Source: Clostridiales bacterium (GTDB taxonomy: Bacteria > Bacillota_A > Clostridia > Oscillospirales > Oscillospiraceae). Taken from it: a stretch of 22,353 nucleotides of DNA. Below, piece by piece: positions 1 through 8,004 of this stretch. The stretch is from contig JALFGI010000074.1 in assembly GCA_022777455.1 (NCBI GenBank), positions 1-22,353 on the forward strand, written 5' to 3'. Below the pieces are notes generated by a model that saw nothing but the letters and a program-made list of their open reading frames with translations, searched no databases and was not told the DNA's origin. Position 1 is the first letter of the stretch. Each line of letters starts with the position of its first letter. A program made the position numbers and the translations under genes.

Positions 1-1
1 A

Positions 2-469
2 CTTCCCAGCTTTTACCCGCTGGATTTGCTGGTGGGAATTGCCTGTGGCGCAGGGCTTCGGCTTGCGGTTTATCTGAAAAGCAAAAACGCCAAGAAGTAC
101 CGGCACAATGTGGAGTATGGTTCTGCCCGTTGGGGTACAGCCAAAGACATTGAGCCGTTCACCGCTCCGAAGTTTGAGGACAACATCATCCTGACGAAAA
201 CGGAACGGCTGATGATGTCCAACCGACCGAAGAATCCTGCCAATGCCAGAAACAAAAATGTTTTGATTATCGGAGGTTCAGGTTCAGGAAAAACAAGGTT
301 CTGGCTGAAACCGAATCTTCTCCAGATGCACTCCAGCTATGTGGTTACAGACCCGAAAGGCAGCATTGTCATCGAGTGCGGCAATGCTTTGTTGAAGCAT
401 GGCTATAACATCAAGATTTTCAACACCATCAACTTTAGAAAGTCGATGCACTACAATCCATTCGCCTAT
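2..469 (+). CDS. virD4: VirD4/TraG-type conjugative coupling protein, 5' part (exon 1, open at window edge)
   Basis: This is the N-terminal part of a type IV coupling protein, the membrane ATPase that links the relaxosome to the conjugation channel. The frame is open from base 2, so the true start lies outside the window. It shows the end of a membrane segment (FYPLDLLVGIACGAGLRLAVY), then the family region with EYGSARWG and a Walker A motif GGSGSGKT, followed by VVTDPKGS. The coding sequence stops making sense after NPFAY (codon ending 469), where a group II intron begins. Joining base 469 to base 2850 continues the frame as NPFAY-IHSEKDIL. The protein resembles the VirD4 of Tn1549-like ICEs of Clostridia; the exact family is from memory of motifs, not a search. 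Confidence 0.9.
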
Positions 470-820
470 GCGCGACACGAGGTCGCGTAATTAAACTGTT
501 CGGCTCTGACCGAACCTGTTATTCCATTAGCAGTAGTCTATCGTCACCGAAGCGGCTGGCAACGGTCGTGAGGAAGCATGGCGAGAAAAGGTAGCCCTCC
601 CGAAAGGGTCAAGCCGAAGTCGCGAGGCAGAGGCGAAAAGCTGGAAGCAACGTCTGGCTGGGGAGCTTGGCTTGTGTAGCATGGTGAATGTAAGTAAATC
701 GCTGTTAAACGTCGTTAATGGGAACCAGGCTAAAGTTGCTGATAAGCCTGAACCAAAAGGTGTGCAGTCGGATGTTCCCCTGTATGCTGGGAACACATGG
801 ACAAACAGGACTGCCGGCGG

Positions 821-827
821 ATAGGCG
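821..827 (+). other. Putative EBS1 of the group II intron
   Basis: ATAGGCG is the exact reverse complement of the seven exon bases CGCCTAT immediately before the intron (463-469). In group II introns EBS1 pairs with IBS1 to choose the 5' splice and insertion site. The position in the intron (about 350 nt in) fits domain I. The assignment is from complementarity only; no folding was computed. Confidence 0.65.
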
Positions 828-1071
828 GCACCTAACCTACACGGTTGATTACGTGAAACGTGGTAAGCCCGCGCTCTCTCCGATATTCGGAAAGCTGACC
901 GCAAGGAAAGCCGACAGAAACGCGGGTAAGGAACGCTGGAAAAAGCGAACGCCGACCTTGTAATGAGGACGGATAGGGATTGAAACAGTATCCCACGCGA
1001 AAGCGGGCTGACTTCCAGCAGGTCTATCTTTACGAGAGAATTTATAGAACTTTTGAAAGGAGGAATCGCAA

Positions 1072-2736
1072 ATGAACAGGAAACTGTGTGCGCCTGCTTA
1101 CAGGGCACAAAGCTGGGAAACCATTGATTGGAAGAAAGCGGAGGCCTATGTTAAAAAGCTGCAAATGCGTATCGTAAAGGCTCAAAAAGACGGTCATTAC
1201 AACAAGGTGAAATCCCTGCAATGGCTGTTGACACATTCTTTCTACGCCAAAGCATTGGCAGTGAAGCGTGTGACAAGTAATAAAGGCAAAAATACCGCTG
1301 GTGTAGACCATGAATTATGGAAAACGCCAAAAGGCAAATTCGAGGCGATTGATAAACTCAAGCGCCGGGGCTATAAGCCTCAACCTCTCAGACGGGTGTA
1401 TATCCCGAAGAAAAACGGGAAAATGCGTCCCCTGAGTATCCCAACGATGACAGACCGTGCCATGCAGACATTATATAAGTTTTCACTGGAACCATTGGCA
1501 GAAACTCTGGCAGACCCGAACTCCTACGGCTTTAGAATCGGAAGAAGCACACACGATGCTATCGGGCAATGCTTCAACGATTTGTGCAGATCCGGTTCCC
1601 CTCAATGGATTTTGGAGGGAGACATTAAGGGTTGCTTTGACCACATCAGCCATAACTGGCTGTTGGAAAACATTCCAATGGATAAAGAGATGCTCGGAAA
1701 ATGGCTGAAATGCGGCTTTGTGGAGACCAAAAAGCTCTTTCCAACAGAGGAAGGAACCCCACAGGGCGGCACAATCTCGCCAGTCTTGATGAACATGACC
1801 TTAGACGGTCTGGAGCGGATTCTAAAAGAGAGATTCCCAATGAGACGGACGGTGGCAGGTAAAACTGTTTACGACCAGATTAACTTCGTGCGATATGCCG
1901 ACGACTTTATCGTTACCGGGAAAAGCCCGGAGACTCTACGCAATGAGGTTATGCCGCTCATCAAGGACTTTCTGGCGGAGCGCGGTCTGCAACTCTCAGA
2001 GGAAAAAACGGTGATCACGCACATCAGCGACGGCTTTGACTTCCTTGGGCAAAATATTCGGAAATACAACGGAAAATTGCTCATCAAGCCATCAAAGAAT
2101 GCAATAAAATCCTTCCTCAAAAAAGTGCGGACTATCGTCAGGGAGAACAAAACAGCCACACAGGACTTGCTCATTCGCAAGTTAAATCCTGTCATTCGTG
2201 GTTGGGTCAACTACCACCGCTATGTAGTTTCGGCGGATATTTTTGGATTGGTTGACCACAGGATTTTCGAGTGCCTATGGAGGTGGGCTTGCCGCAGACA
2301 CAAACGAAAAGGTAAGAGATGGATTGCTAATAAATACTGGCATCACATTGATAACCGGACGTGGACGTTTGCAACGGAGCCTGCTTTCCGCGGTAAAGAC
2401 TTCGATGAAAAATACCTCAAACTGGAATACGCGGCAAACACTAAAATCATCCGATTCAGGAAAATCGCCGCCGAAGCCAACCCATTCGATGAGAGATGGA
2501 CGGGATATTATGAGGAACGTGACGGGGAAAAAATGTTGAACAGTACCAAAGGACGAAAAAAACTCGTTAAAATCTGGAATAGCCAAAAACGATGCTGCCC
2601 TGTATGCGGAGAAAGAATTACATCCGAAACAGGATTCAAGACGCATTTTACCACCGAAAACAACAGGAAATGGCCTGCTATTATGGTACATCCCTGGTGT
2701 CATCGAAATCTGCATGAGCCAAACTACTTGATCTGA
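1072..2736 (+). CDS. ltrA: Group II intron-encoded reverse transcriptase/maturase with HNH endonuclease
   Basis: The 554-residue protein helps its intron splice and reverse-transcribes it into new DNA sites. The start follows AAAGGAGG about 8 nt upstream. The reverse-transcriptase domain covers roughly residues 80-330: RPLSIPTMTDRAMQ (119-132), GFRIGRSTHDA, DIKGCFDHIS, TPQGGTISP and the catalytic YADD at 275-278. The maturase (X) region follows with LNPVIRGWVNYHRY near 371. The C-terminal H-N-H endonuclease zone has C509-x2-C512, H525, H540, C543 and H544, so the protein looks complete and able to cut the second strand. The length is normal for an LtrA-like protein, and no frameshift is seen. 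It lies alone in intron domain IV and is likely expressed with virD4 transcripts. Confidence 0.95.
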   Translation: MNRKLCAPAYRAQSWETIDWKKAEAYVKKLQMRIVKAQKDGHYNKVKSLQWLLTHSFYAKALAVKRVTSNKGKNTAGVDHELWKTPKGKFEAIDKLKRRGYKPQPLRRVYIPKKNGKMRPLSIPTMTDRAMQTLYKFSLEPLAETLADPNSYGFRIGRSTHDAIGQCFNDLCRSGSPQWILEGDIKGCFDHISHNWLLENIPMDKEMLGKWLKCGFVETKKLFPTEEGTPQGGTISPVLMNMTLDGLERILKERFPMRRTVAGKTVYDQINFVRYADDFIVTGKSPETLRNEVMPLIKDFLAERGLQLSEEKTVITHISDGFDFLGQNIRKYNGKLLIKPSKNAIKSFLKKVRTIVRENKTATQDLLIRKLNPVIRGWVNYHRYVVSADIFGLVDHRIFECLWRWACRRHKRKGKRWIANKYWHHIDNRTWTFATEPAFRGKDFDEKYLKLEYAANTKIIRFRKIAAEANPFDERWTGYYEERDGEKMLNSTKGRKKLVKIWNSQKRCCPVCGERITSETGFKTHFTTENNRKWPAIMVHPWCHRNLHEPNYLI

Positions 2737-2774
2737 GCCGGGCTTCGTTTTACACGAGGCCTTACGATAGGCTT

Positions 2775-2808
2775 GAGCCGTATGACGGGAAACTGTCACG
2801 TACGGTTC
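2775..2808 (+). other. Group II intron domain V (catalytic hairpin)
   Basis: A 34-nt hairpin begins GAGCCGTATG and ends CGTACGGTTC, the standard length and layout of domain V, including the AGC triad at its start. Domain VI follows (about 2809-2849) with stem CTGGCA/TGCCAG. A bulged A at about 2843 could be the branch point, but it is six nt from the 3' end, slightly closer than usual. Confidence 0.9.
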
Positions 2809-2849
2809 TTAGGGGAGGGGCTGGCAGCAATGCCAGTCTCTTACCCGAC

Positions 2850-3185
2850 ATCCATTCAGAAAAAGACATCCTGAAGCTGGTGACGACATTGATTGCCAAT
2901 ACCAAAGGCGACGGGAAAGCCGGTGACGAGTTCTGGACGAAAGCAGAAACCCTTCTGTATTGCGCTCTGATTGGCTATATCCACTATGAAGCACCGGTAG
3001 AGGAACAGAACTTCTCCACTCTGATTGAGTTCTTAAACGCAATGGAGGTGCGTGAGGACGATGAGGAGTTCCAGAATCCGGTTGACCTGATGTTTGAAGC
3101 TCTGGAAAATAAAAAGCCAAATCATTTTGCGGTTCGTCAGTACAAGAAGTACAAGCTGGCTGCCGGAGATGTATGCTCTAAGTGA
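2850..3185 (+). CDS. virD4: VirD4-type coupling protein, middle part (exon 2), cut by the IME
   Basis: This segment continues the coupling protein after intron removal: IHSEKDILKLVTTLIANTKG, then DEFWTKAETLLYCALIGYIHYE, typical of the all-alpha/ATPase region of VirD4 homologues of Gram-positive ICEs. True virD4 codons end with LAAG at 3165-3167. The last codons (DVCSK, stop at 3183-3185) come from the IME left end. The expected continuation, GKTAKSILISCGARLAPFDIQE, is found about 18.3 kb downstream from 21506. As integrated, the protein ends before the Walker B region and should be inactive. Confidence 0.9.
   Translation: MHSEKDILKLVTTLIANTKGDGKAGDEFWTKAETLLYCALIGYIHYEAPVEEQNFSTLIEFLNAMEVREDDEEFQNPVDLMFEALENKKPNHFAVRQYKKYKLAAGDVCSK
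3172..3177 (+). promoter_or_regulatory. -10 half of a predicted circle-junction promoter
   Basis: TATGCT lies 5 bp inside the left crossover GG. In the integrated state the sequence 17 nt upstream (virD4 codons, GTACAA) is a poor -35. In the excised circle the right end places TTGACA (21490-21495) exactly 17 nt upstream. The start of transcription would fall near 3184, ahead of the recombinase gene. Confidence 0.6.
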
Positions 3186-3235
3186 CTTCTTAATCATGGT
3201 TTATGTCATGGTTAGTGAAGCAGTCACTTAGAGCA
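3174..3235. repeat. 14-bp perfect inverted repeat with internal 12-bp direct repeats at the IME left end
   Basis: TGCTCTAAGTGACT (3174-3187) is the exact reverse complement of 3222-3235. Within the 34-bp spacer are two tandem 12-mers, TCATGGTTTATG (3194-3205) and TCATGGTTAGTG (3206-3217). The left arm overlaps the predicted -10 hexamer, and the block sits between the attachment site and the recombinase ribosome-binding site. It could bind the recombinase, an accessory protein or a repressor; the role is not known. Confidence 0.85.
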
Positions 3236-3258
3236 TTTTCATTTCAGGAGGTACAGCC

Positions 3259-5139
3259 ATGAGAAACGAGAAAATCACCCCACTGTACGAACGATTGAGC
3301 CGCGATGACGAGTTACAGGGTGAGAGCAATTCCATAAGTCATCAAAAGCAGATGTTAGAGGAGTTTGCCCGTCGGAATAACCTGCCCAATCCCCGGCATT
3401 TTACCGATGACGGTGTATCGGGAACCCGTTTTGATCGCCCCGGATTCCTGGCGATGATGGAGGAAGTTGAGGCGGGGCGTGTAGAGGCCATTGTCATCAA
3501 GGACATGAGCCGCCTGGGGCGTGACTATCTGAAGGTCGGTCAGGTCATGGAGATTTTACGGCAGCGCGGCGTCCGGCTGATCGCCATTAACGACGGTGTG
3601 GACAGCCTGAAAGGCGACGATGATTTTACCCCCTTCCGCAACATTATGAACGAGTTTTACGCCCGCGACACCAGCCGGAAAATCCGCTCCGTGTTCAAGT
3701 CCAAAGGTATGAGCGGCAAGCATCTGACCGGCACCGTCATTTATGGCTACCTGTGGGACGAAAAGCGGGAACACTGGCTTGTGGACGAAGAAGCCGCTGA
3801 GGTGGTACGCCGTATCTTTTCTCTGACGATGGAGGGCTACGGTCCCTATCAAATCTCCAAGCTGCTGTCCGAAGCAAAGGTTGAAATTCCCGCTGTCCAT
3901 CTGGCACGCTTTGACGAAGGAGTAAACAGGACGAAGCCAGTCAAAGACCCCTACGGCTGGGGTTCGTCCACCATTGTGAGCATTTTGAAAAAGCGTGAGT
4001 ATTTAGGTCATACGGTTAATTTCAAGACCCGCAAGCACTTCAAGGACAAGAAAAGCCACTATGTTGACGAAAGCGAATGGACAATTTTCGAGAATACCCA
4101 TGAGGCCATCATCGACCAGGAAACCTTTGACAATGTGCAGCGCGTCCGGGGAAACGCCAGACGCTACCCGGACGGCTTTGGGGAGGCATATCCCCTGACT
4201 GGCCTAATGTACTGCGCCGACTGCGGCGGCAAGATGTATGTTCACCGCACCTATAACGGTAAGCGTGTTCCTCAGTACACTTGCGGCCAGTATGGCAAAT
4301 ACCCTATCGGCTCCCTTTGCCCCACGCAGCACCGCATCAAGGCCGAAGCTGTTCTGACCCTGATTGCCGATATGCTCCGGACCATCGCGGAGTATTCCAG
4401 GAATGACCGGGCCGAGTTTATCCGCACTGTCCAGGAAACGCAGGCCGCCCAGCAGACCGCCGACATCTCTAAAAAGCGGAAACGGCTGGCTGCCGCCCAA
4501 AAGCGGGCCGGAGAACTGGAACGGCTGATTTGCAAAATCTATGAGGACAACGCCTTGGGCAAGCTGCCGGACGCCCGGTATGAGGCCCTGGACGCACAGT
4601 ACGCCAAAGAGCAAGACGCCCTCAATGCGGAAATCACAGAGTTGGAAAAAGCCGTTACCGGCTATGAGCAGAGCCGGAAATCTGCGGAGAAGTTTATTGC
4701 CCTGATTGACAAGTATGAGAACTTCGACACGCTTACGAATATCATGCTCAACGAGTTTGTCGAGAAAATCCTTGTCCATGAGCGCGCCCGGAAAGGCAGT
4801 CAGGACACCACGCAGGAGGTTGAAATCTACTTCAACTTTGTGGGCCGGTATATCCCGCCCGCCTTGCAGCCTGTTCCCCTGACCCCGGAGGAACAGGAAG
4901 AACTGCGGAAGAAAGAGGAACGCAAGGACAGGCTTCACCAGAACTACTTACGCCGCAAAGCAAACGGCAAGCAGAAGGAATGGGAAGAACGCTACAACGC
5001 AAAGCGCAAAGCGCAACGGGAGGCGGCAAAGGCCGCAATCCGTGCTGAGGACATGGAAAAAGGCATTTTTATCCCCGTCAGTCAGTTACCCAGGCAGGAG
5101 CCCCGCAAGGCAACCGTATCGGCCAGCACCGCCGTTTAA
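3259..5139 (+). CDS. Large serine recombinase (TnpX/TndX-like integrase-excisionase)
   Basis: This 626-residue site-specific recombinase should integrate and excise the IME. The start is set by AGGAGG 6 nt upstream. The catalytic resolvase domain occupies about residues 1-150, with Y10-E-R-L-S14 (S14 the likely nucleophile) and KDMSRLGRDYLKVG. A recombinase domain follows (YGYLWDEKREHWLVDEEAAEVVRRIF to about 280). A zinc ribbon starts near C319 (CADCGGKMY ... YTCGQ ... SLC). A long charged coiled coil and a DUF4368-like tail (VEKILVHERAR ... VEIYFNFVGRY) close the protein. The length is in the normal range. The next gene, tnpV, follows 26 nt after the stop. Expression is probably driven by the circle-junction promoter or by read-through from virD4. 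Confidence 0.95.
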   Translation: MRNEKITPLYERLSRDDELQGESNSISHQKQMLEEFARRNNLPNPRHFTDDGVSGTRFDRPGFLAMMEEVEAGRVEAIVIKDMSRLGRDYLKVGQVMEILRQRGVRLIAINDGVDSLKGDDDFTPFRNIMNEFYARDTSRKIRSVFKSKGMSGKHLTGTVIYGYLWDEKREHWLVDEEAAEVVRRIFSLTMEGYGPYQISKLLSEAKVEIPAVHLARFDEGVNRTKPVKDPYGWGSSTIVSILKKREYLGHTVNFKTRKHFKDKKSHYVDESEWTIFENTHEAIIDQETFDNVQRVRGNARRYPDGFGEAYPLTGLMYCADCGGKMYVHRTYNGKRVPQYTCGQYGKYPIGSLCPTQHRIKAEAVLTLIADMLRTIAEYSRNDRAEFIRTVQETQAAQQTADISKKRKRLAAAQKRAGELERLICKIYEDNALGKLPDARYEALDAQYAKEQDALNAEITELEKAVTGYEQSRKSAEKFIALIDKYENFDTLTNIMLNEFVEKILVHERARKGSQDTTQEVEIYFNFVGRYIPPALQPVPLTPEEQEELRKKEERKDRLHQNYLRRKANGKQKEWEERYNAKRKAQREAAKAAIRAEDMEKGIFIPVSQLPRQEPRKATVSASTAV

Positions 5140-5165
5140 CAATTACAATGCAAAGGAGGACGAAC

Positions 5166-5519
5166 ATGAACGAGTTGACTTACACCCGCTGCGGGGATTA
5201 CTACATCCCCGACCTGAAACTTTCCGAGCAGCCGGAGGCCCCCATCGGCAAGTATGGCCGTATGCGGCAACGCTACCTGAAGGAACACCGGTCCGGCCTT
5301 TACAGCAGCTTGATTTTAAGCGAAAAGCTGTACCCGCACCTGTTGGAGATTGACCGGGCGGCGCATGAACGGATGGACGCTATGCTGCCCCGCATGATGG
5401 AGGCGGTGGGCGTCACCGAGGAACTGAAAGCCCGTGACCCCATGCGCTGGGTGGGGCTGATGAATACACTGAAAGCGCAGGTGGAGGAAATTATTCTTAC
5501 AGAGCTGATTTATCAGTAG
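5166..5519 (+). CDS. tnpV: TnpV-like transposon-encoded protein
   Basis: This 117-residue protein matches my memory of the TnpV family: YIPDLKLSE, IGKYGRMRQRYLKEHR, LYSSLILSEKLYPHL, then an alpha-helical C-terminus ending ILTELIYQ. The family is typically next to the large serine recombinase in Tn4451-like elements; its biochemical role is unknown. The ATG at 5166 is preferred because AAAGGAGG lies just ahead of it; an in-frame ATG at 5148 would put the ribosome site inside the gene. It appears to share a transcript with the recombinase and to end at the terminator at 5526-5562. Confidence 0.85.
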   Translation: MNELTYTRCGDYYIPDLKLSEQPEAPIGKYGRMRQRYLKEHRSGLYSSLILSEKLYPHLLEIDRAAHERMDAMLPRMMEAVGVTEELKARDPMRWVGLMNTLKAQVEEIILTELIYQ

Positions 5520-5525
5520 TTTTTG

Positions 5526-5562
5526 CAAGCGGAGGCTGCTACTTGCAGCCTCTGTTTGTTTT
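5526..5562 (+). terminator. Rho-independent terminator after tnpV
   Basis: The stem 5526-5539 pairs with 5545-5558 (14 bp, including two G-U pairs; the GAGGCTGC/GCAGCCTC core is perfect). It has a TACTT loop and is followed by TTTT. It separates the recombinase-tnpV unit from the cargo promoter downstream. Confidence 0.85.
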
Positions 5563-5585
5563 ACACTTCCGTCATATCTTCTGCC

Positions 5586-5614
5586 TTGTATTTTTCGAGC
5601 TAATGAAATATAAT
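5586..5614 (+). promoter_or_regulatory. Promoter of the cargo operon
   Basis: TTGTAT (5586-5591), 17 nt spacer, TATAAT (5609-5614). It stands just after the tnpV terminator and about 26 bp before the HTH gene, so it most likely drives the HTH/two-component/transport genes. Confidence 0.7.
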
Positions 5615-5639
5615 GAAAGAAGTTGTCGGAGGTGTGAAC

Positions 5640-5828
5640 ATGGACTACATGACACTCAGAGAGGCAAGTGAAAAATGGGGCGTTTCGTCCCGTCAAATCA
5701 ATTATTACTGCGTCGAGGGCCGTATTCCCGGCGCTGTGAAGATGGCCGGTGTTTGGCTGCTCCCTAAAGCGGCAGATAAACCGGCGGATAAGCGTCGAAA
5801 GCAAAACAAAGGCGGTGAGAAATTGTAA
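5640..5828 (+). CDS. Small helix-turn-helix DNA-binding protein (MerR/excisionase-like)
   Basis: This is a 62-residue protein. MTLREASEKWGVSSRQINYYCVEGRIPGAVKMAGVWLLPK is a typical winged helix-turn-helix seen in small excisionase-like and MerR N-terminal domains; the tail is basic. The start at 5640 is chosen because GGAGGTG lies just upstream. An upstream in-frame ATG at 5613 overlaps the -10 box and cannot be the main start. The response regulator begins one base after its stop, so the two are probably co-transcribed. It could regulate the cargo operon or, less likely, act as a directionality factor for the recombinase. Confidence 0.85.
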   Translation: MDYMTLREASEKWGVSSRQINYYCVEGRIPGAVKMAGVWLLPKAADKPADKRRKQNKGGEKL

Positions 5829-5829
5829 A

Positions 5830-6543
5830 ATGGGCAAGGTGCTATTAGTAGAAGATAATACAAATGCTGTAAAGAAAATTGTGCGTTATATTGACAATAT
5901 ATCTGCCGATCTTGAGGTACATTCTGTTTCCGAGGCCGGAGAAGCCTTGCAATACGCAAAAGCGAACGATGTTTCCCTTTTTATCCTTGATATTCAGTTA
6001 GAGGACTATAAAGGAACCAGCTTAGCAAAGCAGCTCCGCGAATTGCCGGAATATAAATATACGCCGATCATTTTTGAAACGGCATTGGCAGGAGAAGAAC
6101 TTTCAGCTTATCGAGATGTGAAGTGTTACAGTTTTCTTGTAAAGCCATTTGGCGAAGAAGAATTTGTAACGGCATTTCGTGACGCGTTGGGATTGTCTAA
6201 ACAGATGAGCCAACAAGCAAAAACCATTCAGATTGAGCAAAAGCAATTTATCTTAGAATATGTTACACAGGATATTGCCTATATCGAATCCTTTGGAAAA
6301 AAACTTGTGATCCATACCAGTAGCCGTCTGTCCGGCATCAAAGAAGATACGATTTCCGGGTACACTTTGTCTGGTTTATTGGCGTTGCTTGATGATCCAG
6401 CATTTGTTCAGTGCCATAAGAGTTATGTCGTGAACAAATCCCATATTGAGAAAATTGACAAATCCGAGCGGAAGATTTTTCTGAAAGGATTTACAGATAC
6501 AATCCCCATCGGAAATAAATATCAGGCCGAATTATGGGGGTAA
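5830..6543 (+). CDS. LytTR-family response regulator
   Basis: This 237-residue two-component response regulator has a receiver domain at 1-120 with the acidic pair E8-D9, phospho-acceptor D54 (LFILDIQL), T84 and K105 (FLVKPF). A LytTR DNA-binding domain follows from about 135 to 237 (YIESFGKKLVIHTSS ... FVQCHKSYVVNKSHIEKI ... IPIGNKYQAELWG). Such regulators usually act with GHKL sensor kinases in peptide signalling (AgrA/ComE type). The ATG at 5830 begins the receiver domain. The kinase gene starts two bases after its stop. The targets are unknown; its own operon and the inverted repeat at 7884-7929 are candidates. Confidence 0.92.
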   Translation: MGKVLLVEDNTNAVKKIVRYIDNISADLEVHSVSEAGEALQYAKANDVSLFILDIQLEDYKGTSLAKQLRELPEYKYTPIIFETALAGEELSAYRDVKCYSFLVKPFGEEEFVTAFRDALGLSKQMSQQAKTIQIEQKQFILEYVTQDIAYIESFGKKLVIHTSSRLSGIKEDTISGYTLSGLLALLDDPAFVQCHKSYVVNKSHIEKIDKSERKIFLKGFTDTIPIGNKYQAELWG

Positions 6544-6545
6544 AC

Positions 6546-7868
6546 ATGAACTTTCTAATGAATCTGATACAGTTAGGATTGGATGTGGGAATACTGGCTC
6601 TCTGCTGTGAAGCCGTTTTCCGGCAAAAATCAGAAATAAAGGCAAAAGATTTTTTCATTTTTCCCATTCTTCTTGTTCTTTGTGTTGTACCGAGAGTGGA
6701 TTTTTCTGTCGGAGCAAATATGACGGCATCTTTCCGCAGTGAAGGCTTTGAAATACTACCAGCAGACAATATTGTTGGATTGCTGTTTTTGATTTTTGCA
6801 GTATTGTTGTTGAGCAGTATTTTCTTCGGCTCCAAATCCAGCGGAACGGTTTTCTGCGGCACAATGGCGGCCTTCTCCATTTTCCTGTTCGTCAAATGCC
6901 TGTGCGCGGTTCTTTTTGCTGTCTGCGGAGCTACGGATATTTTACTCCTGTTGGGCAGCCGTATAGCGGCGTTGTGCCTTATAGTCGTACTGGAGTTCAC
7001 GCCACTTTTCGGCTTGATCCATCAGCTCGTCCAAAGAAGCGATTTCACAGTTCTGATCGTATCTGCCAATATCGCTGTCCTTCTCATGGCAGTGCTTTCT
7101 ATCCTCTCTTTTGATGTGGATAGAATTCTTTCCCATCTGTGGGTGATTATAATTCTGATCCTTGCGGTGTTGCTGCTGGACAGTATATTGCTGTTCCTAC
7201 ATCAGCGTCGGACGCAGGAGCAAAAGCGAATCCACATGATTGAGCAGTATGTGCCTATTGTAGAAGAATTGATCTCACAGGTTAGGGCAAGGCAGCACGA
7301 ATTTAATAACCGGATGATGGCGATTGAAGCTGCCGTTGCCTCTGCTGATACTTTAGAAGAAGCCCGGAAAGAAGTAGCAGGTCTTACAGGAAGTATTGGA
7401 ATCAGTCTTAATGATCGGGAACTGCTCTCATGCGACAGCAAAATGATTGCCGGGATGCTGTTTGGAAAAATAAAGCAGGCAGAAGTGGCAAATCTTCACA
7501 TAGAATTATCCTTACACGGTCTTTTCAAGAAAACCGTCACCCCGGAAACAGAATGGATCGAGGCCATTGGAATTTTATTGGATAATGCAATCGAAGCTTC
7601 ACCGAAAGGAAGTACAATTTTTTTATCCAGTAAGAAACAGGGCGACTTTCTGGAATTGACAGTTTCCAATCCAGCTCCGCCGCTGTCAAATACTGAATTT
7701 ATGGCCTTGTTTGGAAAAGGCGTAACAACAAAGGCAAGTCGGGACGGCCACGGATTTGGCCTGTATAATATCCTGCGCATGACGGAACGGTATCATGGGA
7801 AAATCCTGACCCGCAATGAATCCATTTTGAATGAAAATTATGTTGTCTTTGGCATACTCATGCCATGA
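6546..7868 (+). CDS. GHKL-domain sensor histidine kinase (AgrC-like, HPK10)
   Basis: A 440-residue membrane sensor. The first ~220 residues hold about six hydrophobic segments, then a coiled linker. H251 in RQHEFNNRM is the likely autophosphorylation site. The N box is GILLDNAIEAS (D346-N347) and the G box GHGFGLYNI (from G401). This layout fits the AgrC/ComD group, whose members sense peptides at the membrane. The ATG at 6546 is preferred over 6534 because it follows GGGGGT and does not overlap the regulator stop codon. It forms a two-component pair with the regulator immediately upstream. No signal-peptide precursor gene (AgrD-like) was recognised nearby, so the ligand is unknown. Confidence 0.92.
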   Translation: MNFLMNLIQLGLDVGILALCCEAVFRQKSEIKAKDFFIFPILLVLCVVPRVDFSVGANMTASFRSEGFEILPADNIVGLLFLIFAVLLLSSIFFGSKSSGTVFCGTMAAFSIFLFVKCLCAVLFAVCGATDILLLLGSRIAALCLIVVLEFTPLFGLIHQLVQRSDFTVLIVSANIAVLLMAVLSILSFDVDRILSHLWVIIILILAVLLLDSILLFLHQRRTQEQKRIHMIEQYVPIVEELISQVRARQHEFNNRMMAIEAAVASADTLEEARKEVAGLTGSIGISLNDRELLSCDSKMIAGMLFGKIKQAEVANLHIELSLHGLFKKTVTPETEWIEAIGILLDNAIEASPKGSTIFLSSKKQGDFLELTVSNPAPPLSNTEFMALFGKGVTTKASRDGHGFGLYNILRMTERYHGKILTRNESILNENYVVFGILMP

Positions 7869-7883
7869 GAAAAGGGTATGAAC

Positions 7884-7929
7884 GAGGGTTTTAAGGGAAC
7901 GAAATTTATCTTGTTCCCTTAAAACCCTC
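7884..7929. terminator. 17-bp perfect inverted repeat between kinase and permease genes
   Basis: GAGGGTTTTAAGGGAAC (7884-7900) is the exact reverse complement of 7913-7929, with a 12-nt loop. It lies 15 nt after the kinase stop and about 75 nt before the first permease. The T-run is weak (TCTTGTTT), so it may be an attenuator, a processing site or a DNA operator rather than a full terminator. Confidence 0.75.
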
Positions 7930-8004
7930 TCTTGTTTCCGGCCTATTGAAGCGCCCGAAAGAGTTCGATATACTGGGAAAAACAAAGAAAGGGATGAATG
8001 AAAT

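Larger units (their letters stand above)
470..2849 (+). mobile_element. Group II intron, complete, inserted in virD4
   Basis: This is a self-splicing retroelement of 2380 nt in the same orientation as virD4. The 5' end GCGCGAC (470-476) is a variant of the usual GUGYG. The 3' end is TTACCCGAC, ending in the expected AY. Bases 470-1071 hold ribozyme domains I-III, the protein gene lies in domain IV, and domains V and VI follow. The boundaries are fixed by the virD4 frame: 469 joins to 2850 without loss. A likely EBS1, ATAGGCG at 821-827, is exactly complementary to the last seven exon bases CGCCTAT (463-469). AATGGG at 717-722 could be EBS2, pairing with TCCATT (457-462) with one G-U. Bases 470-1071 contain no credible gene; reading frames seen there on either strand are ribozyme sequence. 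Confidence 0.93.

Noticed and set aside
527..1108. 193-codon minus-strand frame across the start of the intron
   Set aside because: It lies on the ribozyme domains I-III, has no ribosome site or recognisable motif, and the region is explained by the intron.
3165..3240. Long terminal inverted repeats at the IME ends
   Set aside because: The two ends share only AGA next to the GG; the dyad at 3174-3235 is internal to the left end and has no partner at the right end.
4204..4938. 244-codon minus-strand frame
   Set aside because: It is the antisense shadow of the GC-rich recombinase gene, with no family motif.
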